Below are positions 58,415-64,000 of a DNA stretch of 64,000 nt, one piece after another. Source of the stretch: Acidobacteriota bacterium (lineage in GTDB: Bacteria; Actinomycetota; Acidimicrobiia; Acidimicrobiales; RAAP-2). Below the pieces are notes generated by a model that saw only the letters and a list, made by a program, of their open reading frames with translations, searched no databases and was not told the DNA's origin. The translations under genes were made by a program, and so were the position numbers. The stretch is from positions 18,667 through 82,666 of the forward strand of contig JAGXBH010000006.1 of assembly GCA_018971185.1 (NCBI GenBank), written 5' to 3'. Position 1 is the stretch's first letter. The number at the start of each line of letters is the position of its first letter.

Positions 58415-59449
58415 ATGTCGCGGATCGCCCTGGTGAGCTTTCGCCTGGGAGGCACTGACGGCGTCTCGATCGAGGCCGCCAAGTGGGTGGCGGCCCTGCG
58501 CCGACTGGGCCACCACGTGACGACGGTCGCCGGCGCGGGGGTGGCCGACCGTCTCGTTCGCGGACTCGCCGCCGACGCGACGTCGGCGCCGAACCGCGCG
58601 CGACTGCACGAGGCCCTCGGCGACTGTGACGTCGTCATCGTCGAGAACCTGGCGTCGCTACCGCTCAACGTCGCCGCGCGCGATGTCCTCTACGACGTGC
58701 TCGAGGGTCGCGACGCGATCTTCCGTCACCACGACCTGGCCTGGCAGCGGGCCCACCTCGCCCACCTCGAGGGACCCCGCGACGCGCCCCGGTGGCGCCA
58801 CGTGACGATCAACGAGCTCTCGCGACACGAACTCCTCGCGCGCGGCATCACCTCGACGACGATGTACAACTCCTTCGACTGCGATCCCCCGCCTGGGAGG
58901 CGCGCGTTCGCGCGCGACAAGCTGGGCGTCGGACCCGAACGTCTCGTGGCGATGCCCACGCGCGCCATCGCCCGCAAGAACGTCGGGGGGGCGTTGGAAC
59001 TCTGCGCTCGTCTCGGGGCCACCTTGTGGCTCATGGGCCCCGCCGAGGACGGCTACGACGACGAACTGTCGGCACTCCTTCGCGACGTGAGGGTCGAGGT
59101 GCGCCGCATGGTGCCCGCGGGTGTGACCATGGACGACGCCTACGCCGGCGCCGACCTCGTGGTGATGCCCTCGACCTGGGAGGGGTTCGGCAATCCCGTC
59201 CTCGAGTCGGTGACGCACCGAAGAGCGCTGGCGCTCCATCCCTATCCCGTGGCCCGCGAGATCATCGACTTCGGCTTCGAGTTCTTCGACCTCGACGACG
59301 TCGCGGGGATCGAGGCGTTCCTGCGCGCGCCCGACGACGACCTCCTGGCATCGAACCTCGACGTGGCGCGGCGCCATTTCAACCTGGCGGACCTTCCCGC
59401 CCGCTTGAGTCGTCTCCTCGACGGTCCCCTCGCCGGGCCCGACGGTTAG
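58415..59449 (+). CDS. GT4-type glycosyltransferase
   Basis: This 344-residue protein has the GT-B fold of family 4. The N-terminal Gly-rich loop is VSFRLGGTDGVSIEAAKW. The C-domain has RAIARKNVGGALELC, AYAGADLVVMPSTWEGFGNPVLE, containing the E-x7-E nucleotide-sugar motif. The acceptor is unknown, but the neighbouring gmd suggests a role in making surface polysaccharide. It is divergent from gmd across 95 bases. Confidence 0.85.
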   Translation: MSRIALVSFRLGGTDGVSIEAAKWVAALRRLGHHVTTVAGAGVADRLVRGLAADATSAPNRARLHEALGDCDVVIVENLASLPLNVAARDVLYDVLEGRDAIFRHHDLAWQRAHLAHLEGPRDAPRWRHVTINELSRHELLARGITSTTMYNSFDCDPPPGRRAFARDKLGVGPERLVAMPTRAIARKNVGGALELCARLGATLWLMGPAEDGYDDELSALLRDVRVEVRRMVPAGVTMDDAYAGADLVVMPSTWEGFGNPVLESVTHRRALALHPYPVAREIIDFGFEFFDLDDVAGIEAFLRAPDDDLLASNLDVARRHFNLADLPARLSRLLDGPLAGPDG

Positions 59450-59458
59450 ATTTGACCC

Positions 59459-60070
59459 ATGGCGTTACGCGATGATCGTCCGGCCAATCTCGAGAGGCGC
59501 GAGCACATCCTCCAGGTCGCCAAGGCCGTCTTCGCCGAACGCGGCTACTTAGCGACCACCATGGACGACATCGCGCGGGCCGCCGGATTCACCAAGCCGA
59601 TCCTGTACCAGTTCTTCGAGTCCAAGGCCACCCTCTACCAGGAGATCATCGCCCACACGGGGGCGGTACTCGTGGAGAAACTCCGTCGCGCGGTCACGTC
59701 GGTCACCACCCCGCGGTCGAAGATCGAGAGCGCCTTTCGCGTGTACTTCGACATGGTGGTCAACGACACCGACGCTTTCCGCCTCCTCTTCATCCACGCC
59801 CACGAGGGCGAGACCGCGACGGAGCTGCGCAAGATCGAGGTGAGCATCGTCGGCTTCCTGGTCCCCTACATCGATCCGGCGATCGGTCACGACTACCGCC
59901 GTCAGTTGGCGGCCGGGATCGTCGGGATCGCCGAAGGTGCGGCCATCGTCTGGCTGCTACAGCAGGAGGCCAAGGGCTGGCCGCGCCCGGCCCCCGACGA
60001 GGCGAAGCGACTTGCGGCCCACAGCGCCACGCTGGCCTGGGGCGGGCTGCGCGCGGTGCACCGCGAGTAG
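59459..60070 (+). CDS. TetR-family transcriptional regulator
   Basis: This 203-residue protein has an N-terminal TetR helix-turn-helix (TMDDIARAAGFTKPILYQFFESKATLY). The ligand-binding part has no close named match in my reading. It ends 17 bases from the convergent acyl-CoA dehydrogenase, which makes that gene a possible but unproven target. Confidence 0.88.
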   Translation: MALRDDRPANLERREHILQVAKAVFAERGYLATTMDDIARAAGFTKPILYQFFESKATLYQEIIAHTGAVLVEKLRRAVTSVTTPRSKIESAFRVYFDMVVNDTDAFRLLFIHAHEGETATELRKIEVSIVGFLVPYIDPAIGHDYRRQLAAGIVGIAEGAAIVWLLQQEAKGWPRPAPDEAKRLAAHSATLAWGGLRAVHRE

Positions 60071-60087
60071 GCGGTCGCCGAGGGGCC

Positions 60088-61302
60088 TCAGCGGATGCGC
60101 ACCCCCGAGATCGCGCGAGCTATCACCAAGCGTTGAATCTCCGAGGTCCCCTCGAAGATCGTGTAGATCTTCGAATCGCGATGCCAACGCTCCACCGGGT
60201 AGTCACGCACGTACCCGTAGCCGCCCAGGATCTGGATGGCCTCCTCAGTGACGTGCACGGCGGTCTCGCTCGCGAAGAGCTTGGACTGCGAGCCCTCCCC
60301 GTTGAGGAAGGGCTGGCGCGTGGCCGCCATCCAGGCCGCACGCCACACGAGGAGGCGTGCGGCGTCGGTACGGGTCTTCATGTCCGAGAGCTTGAAGGCG
60401 ATCGCCTGGTTCTCGATGATCGCGCGATCGAATTGGCGACGTTCCTTGGCGTAGTCGAGCGCGTACTCGTAGGCCGCACGGGCGATGCCCACCGCCTGCG
60501 CCCCGACGAAGGGACGCGTGGCCTCGAACGTGGCCATGGCCGCCTGTCCCGACGTCTTGACGCCCTCACGGGCGTGCGACAGCCGCTCGTCGAGACGGTC
60601 CTTGCCCCCGAGCAGGCAGCGCCCGGGGATGCGACAGTCCTCGAGGACCACCTCGGCGGTGTGGCTGGCGCGAATGCCCATCTTCTTGAACTTCTGGCCC
60701 ATGCGAAGACCCGGCGTGCCCTCGGGAATGACGAAGGAGGCCTGGCCGCGACTGCCGAGAGCCGGATCGACGGAGGCGACGACGACGTGCACGTCGGCGA
60801 TTCCGCCATTGGTGATCCAGGTCTTGGTGCCGTTGAGGACCCACTCGTCAGTGGCCTCGTGGTAGACGGCGCGCGTTCGCAGGGACGAGACGTCCGAACC
60901 CGCGTCGGGCTCGCTGACGCCGAACGCCGCGACCTTGACGTCGCCGGGCGACCCGAAGCACGCGGGTATCCACTCACCCACCTGTTCTGGCGTCCCGTTG
61001 GCCATGATCGCCGCCATGGCCAGTGTCGAGCCCATGATCGCCATGCACAGTCCCGCGTCGCCCCAGGACAACTCCTCGAGGACGAGCACCATGGTCATCC
61101 CCGTCGGATCGGCCATGGCGTTGGCGAAGAAGTCCAGCGAGTAGATCCCCACCTTGGCGGCCTCCTCGATCACGGGCCAGGGGGTCTCCTCGCGCTCGTC
61201 CCATTCCTGGGCCACGGGACGCATCACGTTGAGCGCGAATCCGTGGATCCAGTCGCGAACGGTGGTCTGATCTTCATTGAGGGAAAGTGAAAACTCAGTC
61301 AT
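60088..61302 (-). CDS. Acyl-CoA dehydrogenase
   Basis: This 404-residue FAD enzyme oxidises acyl-CoA thioesters at the alpha-beta position and passes electrons to ETF. Signatures are [28 protein letters not shown], the FAD-binding [26 protein letters not shown] and the C-terminal [26 protein letters not shown] region with [10 protein letters not shown] chose ATG 61302 over the TTG one codon upstream. The exact chain-length class is not decided. etfAB are at 38536-40271. Confidence 0.93.
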   Translation of the reverse strand: MTEFSLSLNEDQTTVRDWIHGFALNVMRPVAQEWDEREETPWPVIEEAAKVGIYSLDFFANAMADPTGMTMVLVLEELSWGDAGLCMAIMGSTLAMAAIMANGTPEQVGEWIPACFGSPGDVKVAAFGVSEPDAGSDVSSLRTRAVYHEATDEWVLNGTKTWITNGGIADVHVVVASVDPALGSRGQASFVIPEGTPGLRMGQKFKKMGIRASHTAEVVLEDCRIPGRCLLGGKDRLDERLSHAREGVKTSGQAAMATFEATRPFVGAQAVGIARAAYEYALDYAKERRQFDRAIIENQAIAFKLSDMKTRTDAARLLVWRAAWMAATRQPFLNGEGSQSKLFASETAVHVTEEAIQILGGYGYVRDYPVERWHRDSKIYTIFEGTSEIQRLVIARAISGVRIR

Positions 61303-61387
61303 CAACGTCCCAACGCTCGGTCATGGGTTACCCATGAGTAACGACGACCACTCTACGCCAAGTGATCGCGCCGTGGAGAAATGAAAC

Positions 61388-61411
61388 AACCGCCGCCCGA
61401 GGGCGGCGGTT
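61388..61411 (-). terminator. Intrinsic terminator of cspA
   Basis: AACCGCCGCC and GGCGGCGGTT form a perfect 10-bp stem with a CGAG loop, 20 bases past the cspA stop. On the minus strand it is followed by a T-rich stretch (TGTTTCATTTCT), the pattern of a strong intrinsic terminator. It may also block plus-strand transcripts. Confidence 0.88.
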
Positions 61412-61431
61412 GCCTACTGCAAGATGTTCGG

Positions 61432-61632
61432 TTAGCTCAGAACGACGCGCTTGGCCAGCGGGCCACGATCGCCCGGCTCGACATCAAACTCGACAGTCTG
61501 ACCCTCGACGAGCGTCTTACGACCCTCACCTTGAATCTCCGAGTAGTGAACAAAGACGTCCGGCTGGCCATCGACGGCGATGAAGCCCCAGCCCTTCTCG
61601 TCATTGAACCACTTGACGGTTCCAACAGCCAC
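61432..61632 (-). CDS. cspA: Cold-shock-domain protein
   Basis: This 66-residue protein is a single cold-shock domain with RNP1 KGWGFI and RNP2 VFVHY ([28 protein letters not shown]). It binds single-stranded RNA and DNA as an RNA chaperone. GTG 61632 has AAGGAGG six bases upstream. A long leader and a terminator frame it as a single-gene transcript. Confidence 0.96.
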   Translation of the reverse strand: MAVGTVKWFNDEKGWGFIAVDGQPDVFVHYSEIQGEGRKTLVEGQTVEFDVEPGDRGPLAKRVVLS

Positions 61633-61706
61633 TGTGGGCCTCCTTGTTTCTTTGGAAATGGCGTCAGCCATATCCGGAGGGAACCACAACGGCAACCTCA
61701 GTGCAA

Positions 61707-61735
61707 AGGCTACCTGTTCGCAGGTGAATCGACAA
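61707..61735 (-). promoter_or_regulatory. Candidate promoter of cspA
   Basis: On the minus strand TTGTCG (61735-61730) and TAGCCT (61712-61707) are separated by 17 bases. A small ACCTG-TTCG-CAGGT palindrome lies inside the spacer. This would give an mRNA leader of about 70 bases, in keeping with cold-shock genes. Confidence 0.45.
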
Positions 61736-61744
61736 ATATTTTTT

Positions 61745-63136
61745 TCAGCCGCGACGCACTCGCGTCCCGTCGGCCGAGTCCTCCACGATCCACCCTCGCG
61801 ACACCAATTCGTCACGCAAACGGTCGGCTTCGCCCCATCGCCGCGCGCCGCGCGCGGCGTCACGGGCCTGCACGAGCGCGCGCACCTCGTCGTCGGAGTC
61901 GTGCACGGTCGCCACGAGGTCGAGGCCCAGGGCCCCGAACAGCACGGCGACGGCCAGGGCCAGCGAGGACGCCTCCTCCTGTTCCTCCTGGTCAAAGAGA
62001 GCATTAGCGGAGGAGACGGCCTCGAACAGCGCCGCGACTGCCAGCGGCGTGTTGAGGTCGTCGTCCAAGAGGGCGCCCACCGTCTCGACCAACTCCGCCG
62101 CACGACCCGAGAAGTGGTAGTCGCCCTGTCGCACGAAGTCACCACCCGCGAGACGCGGGAGCGCGAAACGCCGCGCGAAGGCGTCGAGTCGAACGAGCGC
62201 GCGCTCCGCGTCGGCGATGGTGGCCGGCGTCACCTCGATCGGCGAGCGGTAGTGCGAACGGATCACGAGGAGGCGGTAGGCCCGCGCGTCGGTCTGGGCC
62301 AAGAGATCGGTCAGTGAGGTGAAGTTGCCGAGGGACTTGCTCATCTTCTCGTCGCCCACCATCACCCAGCCGTTGTGCGCCCAATGCCGGGCGAAGGCCC
62401 GATGGGCCGCCTCGGCCTGGGCCCGTTCGTTCTCGTGATGCGGGAACTTGAGGTCGAGCCCGCCGCAGTGTAGGTCGAAGTCGTCGCCGAGGAGCCCGAG
62501 CGACATGACCACGCATTCGGTGTGCCAGCCGGGGCGCCCGTCGCCGAAGGGAGCGGGCCACGACGGCTCGCCCGCCTTGGCGAACTTCCACAGGGCGAAG
62601 TCCAGCGGGCTGCGCTTCTCCTCGCTCGCCTCGACGCGCGCCCCGGCGCGCAGGCTGTCGAGCGATTGTCCCGCGAGCAGGCCGTAGTCGCTGACCCTCG
62701 ACGTGTCGAAGTAGACGCCGTCGCTGATCGTGTAGGCGATGTCGTCACGGAGGAAGGACGCGATGAGATCCACCATCGACGCGACGAACTGCGTCGCGTG
62801 GGGCGTGTCGTCGGGACGTGCCACGCCGAGGGCGGTCATCGCTCGCCACCACTCGTCCTCGAAGCGCCGTGCCACTTCGGCCTCGCTCGAGCCTTCGCGC
62901 AACGCCCGATTGATGATGTTGTCGTCGATATCGGTGATGTTCGAGACGAATCGCACCTCCAGCCCCCGGAAGCTGAACCATCGACGCGCGACGTCCCAGA
63001 CCAGGGTGTAGCGACCATGTCCCAGGTGCGGTAGGTCGTAGACCGTCGGTCCACAGACGTACATCGACAGTCGTCGCGCGTCGCGAGGGTCGAGGTCGAG
63101 GACCTCGCCACGGGCGGTGTCGTAGAGGCGCAGCAC
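61745..63136 (-). CDS. cysS: Cysteinyl-tRNA synthetase
   Basis: This 463-residue class I synthetase charges tRNA-Cys. The zinc Cys is in [18 protein letters not shown], which includes the HIGH-like LGHGR. The KMSKS motif is [12 protein letters not shown], and WHTECVVMS adds a zinc ligand. The C-terminal DALR region is complete. Its length and full anticodon domain argue against the mycothiol ligase MshC. It is divergent from valS. Confidence 0.93.
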   Translation of the reverse strand: MLRLYDTARGEVLDLDPRDARRLSMYVCGPTVYDLPHLGHGRYTLVWDVARRWFSFRGLEVRFVSNITDIDDNIINRALREGSSEAEVARRFEDEWWRAMTALGVARPDDTPHATQFVASMVDLIASFLRDDIAYTISDGVYFDTSRVSDYGLLAGQSLDSLRAGARVEASEEKRSPLDFALWKFAKAGEPSWPAPFGDGRPGWHTECVVMSLGLLGDDFDLHCGGLDLKFPHHENERAQAEAAHRAFARHWAHNGWVMVGDEKMSKSLGNFTSLTDLLAQTDARAYRLLVIRSHYRSPIEVTPATIADAERALVRLDAFARRFALPRLAGGDFVRQGDYHFSGRAAELVETVGALLDDDLNTPLAVAALFEAVSSANALFDQEEQEEASSLALAVAVLFGALGLDLVATVHDSDDEVRALVQARDAARGARRWGEADRLRDELVSRGWIVEDSADGTRVRRG

Positions 63137-63221
63137 GAGTACAAACTACGTCACGGGGTCACGCGCGCGCGGCCGGGGCCGCTCTTCGGGGCGAGAGACA
63201 CCTGACCTAAACTCGCTAGCC

Positions 63222-64000
63222 ATGACCGAGGACCTCAGTTCGCACACCGTACCCGAGAAGCCCACGATCGACGGTCTCGAGGAGAAGTGGCTGGGCCGCT
63301 GGGAACACGAGGGGGTCTACCGCTTCGATCGTGGGGCCGCGCGCGACGACGTCTACTCGATCGACACGCCACCGCCCACGGTCTCGGGCGCGCTGCACAT
63401 CGGCCACGTCTTCAGCTACACCCACGCCGACCTGATCGCGCGCTACCAGCGGATGTCGGGCAAGAAGGTCTTCTACCCCATGGGCTGGGATGACAACGGC
63501 CTGCCCACCGAGCGACGCGTGGAGAACTTCTTCGGCGTGCGCTGTGACCCCTCCCTCCCCTACGACCCCGACTTCGTGGCGCCTGAGAAGGCGGCGGAGA
63601 AGAAGGTCTCGATCTCGCGCAAGAACTTCGTCGAACTCTGTCACCGACTCACCGCGGCCGACGAGGAGGTCTTCAAGGACCTCTGGCGCCACCTCGGCGT
63701 CAGCATCGACTGGACCCTGGAGTACTCCACCATCTCCTCGCACGCCCAAGCCGTCTCCCAGCGGGCCTTCCTCGAGATGCTCGAACGCGGCGAGGTCTAC
63801 TCGCGCGTCGCGCCCACCCTGTGGGACGTCGACTTTCGCACGGCGGTCTCCCAAGCCGAGCTGGAGGACCGTGAGCGGCCCGCCAACTATCACCGCGTCG
63901 CCTTCGTCCGCGCCGACGGCCAGGGGACCGTCGAGATCGAGACCACGCGACCAGAGCTTCTGCCGAGCTGCGTCGCCCTGGTGGCGCACCCCGACGACGA
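63222..64000 (+). CDS. valS: Valyl-tRNA synthetase, N-terminal part
   Basis: The reading frame starts at ATG 63222 and runs off the right edge (about 260 residues seen). The HIGH motif is in PPTVSGALHIGHVFSYTHAD. The following block is GWDDNGLPTERRVENFFGV rather than the GTDHAGIATQ block of the common bacterial type. This marks the archaeal/rickettsial-like ValRS subgroup. The editing domain has just begun. Confidence 0.9.
   Translation, partial: MTEDLSSHTVPEKPTIDGLEEKWLGRWEHEGVYRFDRGAARDDVYSIDTPPPTVSGALHIGHVFSYTHADLIARYQRMSGKKVFYPMGWDDNGLPTERRVENFFGVRCDPSLPYDPDFVAPEKAAEKKVSISRKNFVELCHRLTAADEEVFKDLWRHLGVSIDWTLEYSTISSHAQAVSQRAFLEMLERGEVYSRVAPTLWDVDFRTAVSQAELEDRERPANYHRVAFVRADGQGTVEIETTRPELLPSCVALVAHPDD

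Noticed and set aside
61745-63136. Mycothiol ligase MshC instead of CysS
   Set aside because: The protein has the full C-terminal anticodon-binding region and normal CysS length; MshC is shorter.

Overview
The window is a 64-kb piece of a GC-rich, gene-dense chromosome from an actinobacterium. The lineage is inferred from gene content: a WhiB regulator, the three-gene set MSMEG_4193 / DUF3090 / SCO1664, a DUF3107 protein, an F420-type hydrogenase beta-subunit homologue, a long ATP synthase delta subunit and a Rho with a long linker. A complete System I cytochrome c maturation operon is unlike most actinobacteria. Together with the acid-tolerant and metal-oxidiser flavour of the copper genes, it points to a deep lineage such as Acidimicrobiia. 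This placement is inference and was not tested.

Layout. 1-114 is the end of a CBS-domain gene. 126-7691 (minus) is the F1Fo ATP synthase operon, preceded in the same transcription unit by wecA, glyA, rpiB, tsaC, prmC, prfA, rpmE and rho (to 15136). Upstream of rho, thrC, hom and lysA make threonine and lysine precursors; thrB, often present here in actinobacteria, is absent. A tRNA-Arg(CCG) and pyk follow. Then comes a vitamin B12 import operon (btuF, btuC, btuD) under a cobalamin riboswitch, then argS. At 25506-33158 lie aconitase, a SulP transporter, a PIG-L deacetylase coupled to a DEAD-box helicase, a Bcp peroxiredoxin and a DedA protein. At 33196-38451 lie an Fpg/Nei glycosylase, the F420-hydrogenase beta homologue, the phosphomutase / DUF3090 / kinase-like trio and an MFS exporter. 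At 38536-45463 lie etfBA, a phosphodiesterase, whiB, a PdtaS-like sensor kinase with a PHP phosphatase, DUF3107 and a dNTP triphosphohydrolase.

45619-48846 looks like a copper-response island: a SHOCT membrane peptide and a cupredoxin, then csoR and a permease carrying three C-terminal YHS-type metal-binding modules. The last two modules are a recent 159-bp tandem duplication. Inverted repeats resembling CsoR operators precede both transcription units. 48865-50780 has an Mrp Fe-S carrier ATPase divergent from a SufR-like regulator, followed by a decayed fragment of a chromate transporter. 51107-57352 is a full ccmABCDEFGHI set, read A to I on the minus strand behind gmd, with nearly every gene overlapping the next. 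The right end holds a glycosyltransferase, a TetR regulator, an acyl-CoA dehydrogenase, cspA with a clear terminator, cysS, and the start of a valyl-tRNA synthetase of the archaeal/rickettsial-like type.

Most of the window is ordinary core chromosome. I see no insertion sequence, prophage, integrase, CRISPR array or plasmid origin. The least explained parts are the kinase/phosphomutase trio, the CsoR-permease-triple-YHS system, the whiB leader hairpin and the System I operon in this background.
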